From: CAZEVY01 sp964515555
Lineage (GTDB): Bacteria > Acidobacteriota > Terriglobia > Bryobacterales > Bryobacteraceae
DNA length: 64,000 nucleotides
Reading direction: 5' to 3'
NCBI GenBank assembly: GCA_964515555.1
Contig: CAZEVY010000012.1
Span: forward strand, 24,323-88,322
This document shows, piece by piece, positions 47,750 to 55,360 of this stretch. The notes under the pieces were generated by a model. It did not search any database. It was not told where the DNA came from and saw nothing but the letters and a program-made list of their open reading frames with translations. A program made the position numbers and the translations under genes. How positions within the stretch are numbered: the first letter of the stretch is position 1; each line of letters opens with the position of its first letter.

Positions 47750-47759
47750 ATAGTAACAT
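47750..47759. promoter_or_regulatory. possible overlapping -10 elements for tRNA-Ala and hydrolase
   Basis: On the minus strand TACTAT (47755-47750) lies 22 nt before the tRNA 5' end. On the plus strand TAACAT (47754-47759) ends 8 nt before the GTG of the alpha/beta-hydrolase. The overlap resembles the two tighter divergent promoters at 19078 and 57882. Confidence 0.35.
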
Positions 47760-47767
47760 GATGGGCC

Positions 47768-48511
47768 GTGACCGGAACCCGCATACGCTATGGCGAAGAC
47801 CCCAATCAATTCGCCGACTTGCGCCTTCCCGCGGGCCCCGGACCTCACCCCGCCGCCATCGTCGTTCACGGCGGATTCTGGCGCGCCGCCTACGGACTCG
47901 ACCACATAGAGCGCGTCGCCGAAGCCCTTCCCGCCATCGGCGTCGCCACCTGGAACATCGAGTACCGCCGCATCGGACAGCCCGGCGGCGGATTCCCCGG
48001 CACACTCGACGACGTCCTCCACGCCGCCTCCCACCTCGCCACGCTCGACGCGCCTATCGACCTCGCGCGAGTCGTCGCCCTGGGCCACTCCGCCGGCGGC
48101 CACCTCGCCCTCTACCTCGCCGCCAGAAAGCCCATCCCCCTGCGCGGCGCGATTTCCCTCGCCGGCGTCGCCGACCTGCGTCTGGCGGCCGAACTCGAAC
48201 TCAGCCGCGGCGTGGTCGCCCGCGAGTTCCTCGGCGCGACACCGCGGGAAGCCCCCGAACGCTACCGCGCGGCGTCTCCCATCGAGATGTTGCCCTTCGG
48301 AGTCCCGCAGCGCCTCATCCACGGCGACCGCGACGACATCGTCCCCATCGAGATCGCCCGCCGCCACGCCGAAGCCGCGCAAGCCGCCGGCGACGACGCC
48401 CGCCTCATCGCGCTCCCCGGCGTCGATCACCACCAGGTCGTCGACCCCGCCGCCTCGCCCTGGCCTACGATCCTGGCAGCCGTTCGAGAATTGACCGGAT
48501 TTCCCGGATAA
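47768..48511 (+). CDS. alpha/beta-hydrolase, kynurenine formamidase-like
   Basis: A 247-residue cytoplasmic hydrolase. The oxyanion-hole motif VVHGGFWRAAY near residue 31 is the HGGxW form found in kynurenine formamidases and related esterases. The nucleophile elbow is GHSAGGHL near 112, the acid is in HGDRDDIVP near 193, and the catalytic His is in PGVDHHQVVDP near 222. The next genes, convergent on the other strand, are a kynureninase-like enzyme and an amino-acid permease, which would fit tryptophan catabolism, but a general carboxylesterase role is equally possible. It overlaps the kynureninase-like gene at the 3' end by 47 nt. Start is GTG with a possible near-leaderless promoter. Confidence 0.75.
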   Translation: MTGTRIRYGEDPNQFADLRLPAGPGPHPAAIVVHGGFWRAAYGLDHIERVAEALPAIGVATWNIEYRRIGQPGGGFPGTLDDVLHAASHLATLDAPIDLARVVALGHSAGGHLALYLAARKPIPLRGAISLAGVADLRLAAELELSRGVVAREFLGATPREAPERYRAASPIEMLPFGVPQRLIHGDRDDIVPIEIARRHAEAAQAAGDDARLIALPGVDHHQVVDPAASPWPTILAAVRELTGFPG

Positions 48512-49622
48512 TCAGGTCCAGTTCCTCGTCCTTGGTGTAGAAATGCGGCGCGATCCGGATTCCCGCCCCCGGCCGGTGATCCACCAGGAAGTCGCGGCGC
48601 AGCAGCTCGGCGACCACTTCCTCGCCCCTTGGCACGTCGACGATCACCGTCCCCCCGCGCGAAGCGGCGTCGCGCGGCGAGTTCACCCGGAATCCTGCCT
48701 CCTCGGCCAGCGCGATCAACCGCGCCGTCTGACGCATCGACTTGGCGCGAATGCGCTCCACTCCCGCCTCCAGCACGATCTCGTAGCCCGACCGCGCCGC
48801 GTAGAGCGCCGGAATCGCCGGCGTGCCGTGGAGAAAGCGGAACGCATCGTCCGCGTAGTCGATCGCCCCGTCCTCGAAGGCGAACGGCGCGCGATGCGCC
48901 ATCCAGCCGGTGACGCGCGGCTCCAGCTTCGGCCACAGGTCGCGCCGGACATAGAGATAACCCGCGCCCGGCCCTCCGCACAGCCACTTCACCGAGCCCC
49001 CGCAGGCGAAGTCGACGCCCAGCCCCCGCACGTCCACTGGGACCGTCCCCGCCGACTGGTAGATGTCCAGCATCATGTAGGCGCCCACCTCGCGCGCCCG
49101 CCGCGCGATCGCCGCCGCGTCCTGGATCGCCGAGCTCCGGAACAGCACGTGCGACACCGAGACCAGCAGTGTCTCCTCGTCGATCGCCGCCAGCAGCCGC
49201 TCCAGCGGAACGGTGATCCCGTCCTCGGAGGCAACCTCCGTCACCCGCGCACCGAGCTTCGCCGCGCCGTGATGCAGGTAATGATTCGTCGGAAAATTCA
49301 TCGACTCCGAGACGATCTTGTTGCGGCGTCCCGAAAAATCCAGGCACGACAGCACAATCGACTGCGCGATCGACACGTTCGGCTGCATCACGACCTCGCC
49401 CGCGCCCGCCCCGATGATGCGTCCGATCAGGTCGCCCACCGTCCCCGGCATCGCCCACCAGCCCTCGGCCCAGGCGCGAATCGAGCGCGTGTCCCAGGTG
49501 TCGGCGTACTCGGCGAGCCGGTCGCGCGTGCGCCGCGGCATCGCCCCCAGCGAGTGGCTGATCAGGTAGACGGTGCGGTCGAGGACCGGGAATTCCTTGC
49601 GCCAGTCGAGAAGTTCGTCCAT
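48465..49622 (-). CDS. class V PLP enzyme, kynureninase-like
   Basis: A 385-residue fold-type I PLP enzyme. The N-terminal VYLISHSLGAMPRRTRDRL and GWWAMPGTVGDLI segments and SESMNFPTNHYLHH resemble kynureninase more than cysteine desulfurases. The PLP lysine is Lys212 in GGSVKWLCGGPG. ATG 49622 is 61 nt inside the end of the permease gene, so the two are coupled; readings extending further upstream are shadows of the permease. Kynureninase cleaves kynurenine to anthranilate and alanine; exact substrate here is not proven. Confidence 0.78.
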   Translation of the reverse strand: MDELLDWRKEFPVLDRTVYLISHSLGAMPRRTRDRLAEYADTWDTRSIRAWAEGWWAMPGTVGDLIGRIIGAGAGEVVMQPNVSIAQSIVLSCLDFSGRRNKIVSESMNFPTNHYLHHGAAKLGARVTEVASEDGITVPLERLLAAIDEETLLVSVSHVLFRSSAIQDAAAIARRAREVGAYMMLDIYQSAGTVPVDVRGLGVDFACGGSVKWLCGGPGAGYLYVRRDLWPKLEPRVTGWMAHRAPFAFEDGAIDYADDAFRFLHGTPAIPALYAARSGYEIVLEAGVERIRAKSMRQTARLIALAEEAGFRVNSPRDAASRGGTVIVDVPRGEEVVAELLRRDFLVDHRPGAGIRIAPHFYTKDEELDLIIREIRSILERLPGS

Positions 49623-50902
49623 AGGTAGTAGACCGGAATGCCGGCCGCGATCAGTCCCGCGCTCGCGAAGCCCGGCCCCGGCGTCGTGTAAAGCGTGTTC
49701 GCCAGCAGCCCCGCGCACACCGCGCAGAACGCCAGCGGCGCCGCCGGATATCCCCACATGCGGAACGGACGGACCCGATCCGGCGCCCGCCGCCGCAGCA
49801 CCACCATCCCCAGCACGCACGCCCCGTAAATCAGCCACGCGGCGAACATCGCATAGGATACCAGCGATGCGTACGTGCCCGTGAACACCAGCGCGCTCGA
49901 CCACGCCGCTTGCAGCACGATCGCCCGCGCCGGCGTCTGATACCGCGGGTGCACCTCGCCGAACCACCGGAAGAACAGCCCGTCCCGCGCCTGCGCGAAG
50001 TAGATGCGCGGCGCCGTAATCGTCCAGCCGTTCAGGCTCCCGGCGATCGAGAGCAGCACCACCAGGCTCACCGCCGAGGCCCCCGCCGATCCCGCGGCCC
50101 GCGCCGCCGCATCGGCCCCCACGCGAGTCGACGCGGCGATTTCGGCCGGCGTCAGCACGCTCAGGTACGCCCAGTTCGCCGCCAGATACAACACCGTCAC
50201 GATCGCCAGGCCGATCCCCAGCGCCCGTGGCAGCGTCCGCTGCGCGTCGCGCACCTCGCCGGCGACGAAGCTCAGACTCACCCATCCGTCGTAGGTCGCC
50301 AGCGCCGCCAGCATCGCCAGGCCGAACGGCGCGATCATGGACGCGTTCCACTGCCACGCCGCCGCCGCCGGCCGAGGCGCGTCGCTCGCCATCACCACGG
50401 CGATCAGCGCCGCCAGGCCTCCGGCCTTGAGGACCATCAACGTCTTCTGCACCGCCGCCCCGGCCTGCACGCCGATGTAGTTCACCGCGCTCAGCGCGGC
50501 GATGAGCGCCACCGCGATGGCGCGCTCGCCCCACAGCGGCAAAGCGACGAAATGTCCCAGGTATAGCGAGAAGCACATGGCGAGCCAGCCCACCGCCGCC
50601 GGGATGAGCGTCGTCATCATGGCCCAGCCGCACAAAAACGCCGCCATCGGCCCGAAACATTCCTTCAGGAAAATGTACTGGCCGCCGGTGGCCGGCATCA
50701 TCGCCCCCAGCTCGGCATAGGCCAGCGCGCCGAAGTACGAGAGCACCGCTCCGGCGATCCACACCGCGATCATCGGCCCCGCCGACGGCAACTGCTGCGC
50801 GACCAGGTTCGGCGTCAGGAAAATTCCCGCGCCGATCACCGTCCCGGCGACAATCGCGACCGAGTCGAACAGGCCGAGCCGTCGCGGAAGGTCGCCGGGC
50901 AT
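49562..50902 (-). CDS. APC family amino-acid permease
   Basis: A 446-residue transporter with twelve predicted helices. The first helix VAIVAGTVIGAGIFLTPNLV contains the substrate-binding GxGIF motif of the APC superfamily; AYAELGAMMPATGGQYIFLKE in helix 3 and the TYDGWVSLSFVAGEV segment are also typical. It should import an amino acid by H+ or exchange transport. Its 3' end overlaps the kynureninase-like gene by 61 nt. The promoter is a TATACT hexamer 6 nt before the ATG inside a perfect palindrome, so it looks leaderless and repressible. Confidence 0.88.
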   Translation of the reverse strand: MPGDLPRRLGLFDSVAIVAGTVIGAGIFLTPNLVAQQLPSAGPMIAVWIAGAVLSYFGALAYAELGAMMPATGGQYIFLKECFGPMAAFLCGWAMMTTLIPAAVGWLAMCFSLYLGHFVALPLWGERAIAVALIAALSAVNYIGVQAGAAVQKTLMVLKAGGLAALIAVVMASDAPRPAAAAWQWNASMIAPFGLAMLAALATYDGWVSLSFVAGEVRDAQRTLPRALGIGLAIVTVLYLAANWAYLSVLTPAEIAASTRVGADAAARAAGSAGASAVSLVVLLSIAGSLNGWTITAPRIYFAQARDGLFFRWFGEVHPRYQTPARAIVLQAAWSSALVFTGTYASLVSYAMFAAWLIYGACVLGMVVLRRRAPDRVRPFRMWGYPAAPLAFCAVCAGLLANTLYTTPGPGFASAGLIAAGIPVYYLWTNFSTGARNSRSSTAPST

Positions 50903-50919
50903 TGAGTCAGTATACTGAC
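50903..50919 (-). promoter_or_regulatory. leaderless promoter and 14-bp palindromic operator of the APC gene
   Basis: GTCAGTATACTGAC (50906-50919) is a perfect palindrome. On the minus strand its centre supplies TATACT, which ends 6 nt before the ATG at 50902. A dimeric regulator bound here would cover the -10. The regulator is not identified. Confidence 0.55.
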
Positions 50920-50925
50920 CGGTGA

Positions 50926-50969
50926 CGTTACCGAGCCGCGCCCAGAGTGGAAGTCGTTACCGAGCCGCG
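50926..50969. repeat. direct repeat of 15 bp
   Basis: CGTTACCGAGCCGCG occurs at 50926-50940 and again at 50955-50969 (29-bp period). The second copy is followed by ACCGAAGGGAGCGG, making a CCGC...GCGG stem. It fills the region between the APC gene and the toxin-antitoxin promoter and is not coding in any convincing frame. Confidence 0.7.
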
Positions 50970-51006
50970 ACCGAAGGGAGCGGTTTCACGTCCGGCACCC
51001 GTCATA

Positions 51007-51021
51007 CGATTGGTATAATCG
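51007..51021 (+). promoter_or_regulatory. promoter and operator of the MazEF-like module
   Basis: CGATT and AATCG form an inverted repeat around GGTAT. A consensus TATAAT (51014-51019) lies within it, preceded by TGG (extended -10 form), and ends 5 nt before the antitoxin ATG. Autoregulation by the antitoxin or toxin-antitoxin complex is the obvious reading. Confidence 0.6.
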
Positions 51022-51024
51022 AGC

Positions 51025-51282
51025 ATGGCCAGTACGATTAGAACAGCGGTATCCCTTCCGCGGGCGCTCTTTGAGGAATCCGAAGTTCTGGCTCGACGCC
51101 TGCGGATGACTCGAAGCGGACTCTACTCGCGCGCCCTGGATGAGTTTGCCCGGCGTCAGGAGAACCACCGCCTCCTGGAGAGAATCAACGCCGCCTGCGA
51201 CGACGCGCCCGGCGAGTCCGAGCGAGCGATCCTGCAAGGAATGCTCCGGGAGCAACGGCGGTTGGTGGCACGCAAGCGGTGA
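51025..51282 (+). CDS. ribbon-helix-helix antitoxin of MazF-type toxin
   Basis: An 85-residue protein starting MASTIRTAVSLPRALFEES, an RHH beta strand and helix, then RMTRSGLYSRALDEFARRQ. The C-terminal half is charged and probably wraps the toxin. This form is common next to MazF/PemK toxins in Acidobacteriota and Cyanobacteria. Its TGA overlaps the toxin GTG (GTGA), so toxin translation depends on antitoxin translation. A consensus TATAAT 5 nt upstream suggests a leaderless message. Confidence 0.82.
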   Translation: MASTIRTAVSLPRALFEESEVLARRLRMTRSGLYSRALDEFARRQENHRLLERINAACDDAPGESERAILQGMLREQRRLVARKR

Positions 51283-51674
51283 TCCGCCAGGGCGACATCT
51301 ATTGGATCGACCTCGGCGAGCCCGCCGGTTCGGGTCCCGGGTACAGGCATCCCTACGTAGTTGTTCAGAACAACGTGTTCAACGCAAGCCGTATCAATAC
51401 CGTGGTGGTTTGCGCCGTCACATCGAACCTCCGCCGGGCGGATTCTCCCGGTAACGTCCTCCTTCGCGCCGGAGAAGCGAACCTCACCAGATCCAGCGTC
51501 GTGAACATTTCGCAGGTGTTCACCGTCGACCGCTCCCGGCTCGGCAGGCGCATCGGCGCTGTCACGCCCGCGAAGCTGCGGGCCGTCCTGGACGGCATCG
51601 CGCTCCTCCTCGACCCGCGCGAACCGCCCGGCGCATCAGCTTCGACCGGTTCCCCCCGCCCCCGGACGCTATAA
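51279..51674 (+). CDS. mazF: MazF/PemK family endoribonuclease toxin
   Basis: A 131-residue toxin. The start IRQGDIYWIDLGEPAGSGPG and YRHPYVVVQNNVFN are the conserved MazF core, with SRINTVVVCAVTSNL and the catalytic-type Arg/Ser/Thr region following; SVVNISQVFTVDRSRL is also typical. MazF toxins cut mRNA or rRNA at short sequences. The start is GTG overlapping the antitoxin stop. The last codons carry a TATAAT that probably serves the next operon. Confidence 0.88.
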   Translation: MIRQGDIYWIDLGEPAGSGPGYRHPYVVVQNNVFNASRINTVVVCAVTSNLRRADSPGNVLLRAGEANLTRSSVVNISQVFTVDRSRLGRRIGAVTPAKLRAVLDGIALLLDPREPPGASASTGSPRPRTL

Positions 51675-51675
51675 T
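51670..51675 (+). promoter_or_regulatory. consensus -10 TATAAT for the GT2-methyltransferase-QC operon
   Basis: A perfect TATAAT overlaps the last codons of mazF and ends 11 nt before the GTG at 51687, predicting a leader of only about 5 nt. No good -35 was seen at the usual distance. Confidence 0.5.
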
Positions 51676-51686
51676 ACAAGTCGGCG

Positions 51687-52733
51687 GTGAGCGATCTCCC
51701 CTCGGACCTGATCTCCGTGGTCGTGGTCAACTGGAATCGCCGCGAACTGTTGCGCGCCTGCCTGGAATCCCTGGCCCGGCAGCGGGGCGTCGACTTCGAG
51801 GTCGTCGTCGTCGACAACGGCTCGCGCGACGGTTCCGTCGAGATGCTGGCCGCGGAGTTCGACGGAAATCGGGGGTTCCCGCTGCGGATCGTCCGCAACG
51901 AGGGGAATCGCGGCTTCTGCGCGGCCAATAACCAGGCCTTCGCCGTCTGCCGCGGCCCGCTGATCGCCCTGCTGAACAACGATGCCGAAGCAGATCCACA
52001 CTGGCTCGCCGCCCTCCGCGGCGCATTCCACCGACCCGAGGTGGGCATGGCCGCCTCGAAGATCCTCGTCCACGAGGACCCGCGCCGCATCGACAAGGCC
52101 GGCCACCTCATCTATCTCGACGGCCAGAATCGCGGCCGCGGCGCCGGCCAGTTCGACCGCGGACAGTTCGACCGCGTCGAGGAAGTCCTCTGGCCCGACG
52201 GCTGCGCCGCCATGTACCGCCGCGGCATGCTCGACCGCATCGGCGGATTCGACGAGGATTTCTTCGCCTACGCCGACGACGCCGAACTCGGCCTGCGCGG
52301 CCGCATCGCCGGCTGGACCTGTGTATACGTCCCCTCCGCCGTCGTACGCCACCATCGTGCTTCCACTTTGGGCGTCGACTCGTCAAAAAGGCTGGAGCTG
52401 ATTGAGCGCAACCGTGTCCTGCTCGCCGCCAAGCTGTTCCCCTGGAGTCTGCTGTGGCTGAACGGCCCCCTCTACGCGGCCCGGCTCGGCGCGGGGATGT
52501 GGGCGGCGATCCGCGGCCGGGGGGAAACGGCCTACTTCCCGGGCTGGAGGGGGAAGTGGAAAATGGCGGCGGCGATGCTGCGCGGGGATCTGAAGGCGCT
52601 GGCGATGTTGCCGGCCATGCTTCGCAAGCGCCGCGCGATCGAGACCTTTCGCCGCTTGTCGCCGCGCCAGGTGCGCCTCCTGCTGATGCGCCACCGGATC
52701 CGGTTGCGGGAGCTGACTCAGCAGTCGATCTGA
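51687..52733 (+). CDS. family 2 glycosyltransferase (rhamnosyltransferase-like)
   Basis: A 348-residue GT2 enzyme. ISVVVVNWNRRELLRACLES starts the GT-A fold, VVVVDNGSRDGSVE holds the nucleotide-binding Asp, LIALLNNDAEADPHWL the DxD-like site near 95, and DGCAAMYRRGML with DEDFFAYADDAELGLR the acceptor side, as in rhamnosyl- and N-glycosyltransferases of surface polysaccharide clusters. The C-terminal about 90 residues include amphipathic helices likely to sit on the membrane. Start is GTG. It is the first of four genes with tight overlaps leading to the glutaminyl cyclase. Confidence 0.88.
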   Translation: MSDLPSDLISVVVVNWNRRELLRACLESLARQRGVDFEVVVVDNGSRDGSVEMLAAEFDGNRGFPLRIVRNEGNRGFCAANNQAFAVCRGPLIALLNNDAEADPHWLAALRGAFHRPEVGMAASKILVHEDPRRIDKAGHLIYLDGQNRGRGAGQFDRGQFDRVEEVLWPDGCAAMYRRGMLDRIGGFDEDFFAYADDAELGLRGRIAGWTCVYVPSAVVRHHRASTLGVDSSKRLELIERNRVLLAAKLFPWSLLWLNGPLYAARLGAGMWAAIRGRGETAYFPGWRGKWKMAAAMLRGDLKALAMLPAMLRKRRAIETFRRLSPRQVRLLLMRHRIRLRELTQQSI

Positions 52734-53710
52734 CTGCTGCGCCTTCCGAAGACGCCGCCGGCGGCGAGCCTTGCCCCGCCTGCGGCTGCACGCGCTCGCG
52801 CACTTTGTTTCACGCCACCGACCGGCTTTACCGCACCACCGACGAGTCGTTCCTGGTGATCGAATGCGGCGCCTGCCGCCTGCTGCGCCTGTTTCCCTGG
52901 CCCTCGCCCGCCGAGCTCCGCCGCTACTATCCCGACAACTACTGGTTCGTCGCCGACGCCGACGCCGCCTCGCGACTCGAGGAGATCTACCGCCGCTTCG
53001 TGCTCGGCGATCACGTCCGCTTCGTGCGCTCCGCCCTCGAGCGCTCCGGCGAAACCGGCCCCGTGGTCGACGTCGGATGCGGCGGCGGCCTCTTCCTGCG
53101 CATGCTGGCCGAGCGCGGCCGCCGCGTCGCGGGACTCGATTTCTCCATCGCCGCGGCCGACGTCGCCTGGCGCGTCAACGGCGTGCCCGCCGTCTGCGGG
53201 ACGCTGGCGCGCGCCCCCTTCGCCCCCGGAACCTGCGCCGCCGTCACCATGTTCCACGTCCTCGAACATCTCTACGACCCGGCAGCCTATCTCGACGCCG
53301 CCCGCGAGCTGCTCAAGCCCGAAGGCCGCCTCATCGTCCAGGTGCCCAACGCCGATTGCTGGCAGTTCCTGCTGCTCGGCGAAAACTGGAGCGGCATCGA
53401 CGTGCCGCGCCACCTGCTGAACTTCCGCGCGCGCGACCTGGAAATCCTCCTGGACCGCTGCGGCTTCGAGGTCGTGCGCGCCAAACATTTCTCGCTGCGC
53501 GACAATCCCGCCGGCCTCGCCACCAGCCTCGCCCCGGGACTCGACCCCATGGCCCGCCGCGTCCGCCAGACTCCGGAGACGCCGCGCCAGCGCCTCCTCA
53601 AGGATCTGGCCTACTTCGCGCTGGTGGTCGCCGCCACGCCGCTCACACTGCTGGAAGCGGCCTGCCGCGCCGGCTCCACCATCATGATGGAGGCGCGGAA
53701 GACTTCGTGA
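52730..53710 (+). CDS. SAM methyltransferase with N-terminal zinc ribbon; CTG start proposed
   Basis: About 326 residues. The N-terminus has CPACGC and, 30 residues later, CGAC (two CxxC pairs), a zinc ribbon often seen before Methyltransf_23-type domains. The SAM site is VVDVGCGGGLFLRM near 108, followed by VAGLDFS and MFHVLEHLYDP. The C-terminus has a helix (FALVVAATPLTLLEAAC). No ATG, GTG or TTG lies between the previous stop and the first CPAC. CTG at 52730 overlaps the GT2 stop as CTGA, mirroring the ATGA/GTGA overlaps elsewhere in the operon, so a rare CTG start is proposed. Probable role: O-methylation of a sugar in surface glycan synthesis. Confidence 0.78.
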   Translation: MTAAPSEDAAGGEPCPACGCTRSRTLFHATDRLYRTTDESFLVIECGACRLLRLFPWPSPAELRRYYPDNYWFVADADAASRLEEIYRRFVLGDHVRFVRSALERSGETGPVVDVGCGGGLFLRMLAERGRRVAGLDFSIAAADVAWRVNGVPAVCGTLARAPFAPGTCAAVTMFHVLEHLYDPAAYLDAARELLKPEGRLIVQVPNADCWQFLLLGENWSGIDVPRHLLNFRARDLEILLDRCGFEVVRAKHFSLRDNPAGLATSLAPGLDPMARRVRQTPETPRQRLLKDLAYFALVVAATPLTLLEAACRAGSTIMMEARKTS

Positions 53711-54450
53711 CCGCGCCCCGGCCCGCCCCCTCGCCGCGCCTGGTCGCCGCGCGCCCGCACACGCGTTACGCGGCCGTCGAGCGGCGGCTGCCGCGACGGC
53801 TGCGGCGCTACATTCTCCATTTCGAGTCCTGCATCGAGGACGCCGTCGCGCACCTGGCCGCGGAGGTGGAGGACGGCGCGCGCGTGCTCGACGCCGGCGC
53901 CGGCGAGGGACGCTACCGCCGATTCTTCGGACGGCATCGCTACACGGGCGCCGACCTTGCCATCGGCGACCCGCAATGGGACTATCGCGATCTCGACTGC
54001 TTCGCCGATCTCGCCGCGCTCCCGTTCCCCGACGGCGCCTTCACCGCCTGCCTCAACATCGTCACCCTCGAGCACGTCCAAGATCCCGAGGCCGTCGTCC
54101 GGGAAATGGCGCGCGTGCTCGATCGCGGCGGCCGGCTCCTGCTGGTGGTCCCGCACGAGTGGGAGGTCCACCAGGCCCCCCACGACTACTACCGCTTCAC
54201 GCGCTACGGCGTCGCGCGTCTGCTCGACCGCGCCGGCTTCATCGCCGTCCGCATCCTGCCGGTCGGCGGATTCTTCCGCCTGCTGGCGCGGCGTATGCTC
54301 AACGGCGTGCAGTTTTTCCGCGGCTTCTGGCGGCTGCCGGCGGCTGTTGCGCTAACCCCGCCGGCTCTGCTGCTGCCCCTGCTCGACAGCCTCGACCGCG
54401 ACCGCAATTTCACACTGGGATACATATGCACCGCGCGACGGCCCTCATGA
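53707..54450 (+). CDS. class I SAM-dependent methyltransferase
   Basis: A 247-residue methyltransferase. The SAM-binding motif RVLDAGAGEGRYRRFF lies near 60 and the second conserved region LNIVTLEHVQDPEAVVREM near 118. HQAPHDYYRFTRYGVARLL near 160 is typical of the Methyltransf_11/25 proteins in polysaccharide clusters. GTG 53707 overlaps the preceding stop (GTGA). The end overlaps the glutaminyl cyclase gene by 25 nt. A membrane-prone helix (ALTPPALLLPLLDSL) lies near the C-terminus. Confidence 0.85.
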   Translation: MTAPRPAPSPRLVAARPHTRYAAVERRLPRRLRRYILHFESCIEDAVAHLAAEVEDGARVLDAGAGEGRYRRFFGRHRYTGADLAIGDPQWDYRDLDCFADLAALPFPDGAFTACLNIVTLEHVQDPEAVVREMARVLDRGGRLLLVVPHEWEVHQAPHDYYRFTRYGVARLLDRAGFIAVRILPVGGFFRLLARRMLNGVQFFRGFWRLPAAVALTPPALLLPLLDSLDRDRNFTLGYICTARRPS

Positions 54451-55292
54451 CGCTGTTGGCGGGCGGCGTCCTCGCCGCCGATTTCAGCGGCGCCTCGGCG
54501 CTCGAATTCACCCGCAAGGCGGTGGCCTTCGGTCCGCGGCCCTCCGGCTCGCCGGCCCTCGCCAACATGCGGAAGTGGATCGTGGGCGAACTCAAGGCTC
54601 GCAAGGTTCCCGTAATCGAGGAAGTGTTTACCGCGACAACCCCGAAAGGCCCCGTGGTAATGAGGAATATTATCGCTCGCTTTCCTGGAAAATCGACGCG
54701 CGCGATCGTCTTCTCGGGACACTACGATACGAAACACATCCCGGGCGTGAAATTTAACGGTGCCAACGACGGCGGATCGTCGACCGGCTTCCTGCTCGAG
54801 ATGGCTCGTGTGCTCGCCGGTGCGCCGCGTGGCGACGACGTCTACCTGGTCTGGTTCGACGGCGAGGAGGCCGTCGAGCAATGGTCGGAGACTGACAGCC
54901 TTTATGGCAGCCGCCACCTGGCCGCGCGCTGGGCCGCCGACGGCACCCTCGGCCGCATCCGCGCGCTCGTCAACGTCGACATGATCGGCGACCGCGACCT
55001 CGGCATTCTCAACGAGCTCAACTCGTCGCTGCCCCTGCGGCGCCTGATCTGGCAGATCGCCGCCGACCTCGGCTACCGCAAACACTTCCTCCCCGACACC
55101 TTCGCCATCGACGACGACCACATGCCGTTCGTGCGCCTCGGCGTCCCCGCCGTTGACCTCATCGACTACGACTACGGCCCCAAGAACAGCTACTGGCACA
55201 CCGCCCAGGACACCATGGACAAGCTCTCGGCGTCGAGCTTCGAGGTAGTCGGCAAGGTGCTGCTGGAGTTGATCCGCCGCCTGGAGAAGTGA
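54426..55292 (+). CDS. exported glutaminyl-peptide cyclotransferase (M28 fold)
   Basis: A 288-residue exported protein (leader MHRATALMTLLAGGVLAA). It has the M28 zinc-peptidase fold but the marks of glutaminyl cyclase: GHYDTKH with the metal His near 99, NGANDGGSSTG near 118, FDGEEAVEQWSETDSLYGSR near 140-160 (the QC-specific segment), NVDMIGDRDL, and YWHTAQDTMD near 258. QCs convert N-terminal Gln to pyroglutamate on exported proteins. The ATG is 25 nt inside the methyltransferase gene. Several exported proteins in this window have Gln at the predicted mature N-terminus and could be its substrates. An aminopeptidase of the same fold is the alternative. Confidence 0.82.
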   Translation: MHRATALMTLLAGGVLAADFSGASALEFTRKAVAFGPRPSGSPALANMRKWIVGELKARKVPVIEEVFTATTPKGPVVMRNIIARFPGKSTRAIVFSGHYDTKHIPGVKFNGANDGGSSTGFLLEMARVLAGAPRGDDVYLVWFDGEEAVEQWSETDSLYGSRHLAARWAADGTLGRIRALVNVDMIGDRDLGILNELNSSLPLRRLIWQIAADLGYRKHFLPDTFAIDDDHMPFVRLGVPAVDLIDYDYGPKNSYWHTAQDTMDKLSASSFEVVGKVLLELIRRLEK

Positions 55293-55348
55293 GCGCCCCG
55301 CCGCCCCACCGGAAACCTCCACCGCCCGGAGAACGGGCCCTCGCGGGT

Positions 55349-55354
55349 TATAAT
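55349..55354 (+). promoter_or_regulatory. consensus -10 TATAAT, leaderless Uma2 gene
   Basis: A perfect TATAAT ends exactly 6 nt before the ATG at 55361, with no Shine-Dalgarno. This is the cleanest example of the leaderless arrangement in the window. Confidence 0.6.
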
Positions 55355-55360
55355 ACGGCC

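Noticed and set aside
50922..51050. A short plus-strand frame starting at a GTG 5 nt after a TATACT
   Set aside because: It crosses the direct repeat and the toxin-antitoxin promoter and has no coding character; the TATACT is just the other strand of a palindrome.
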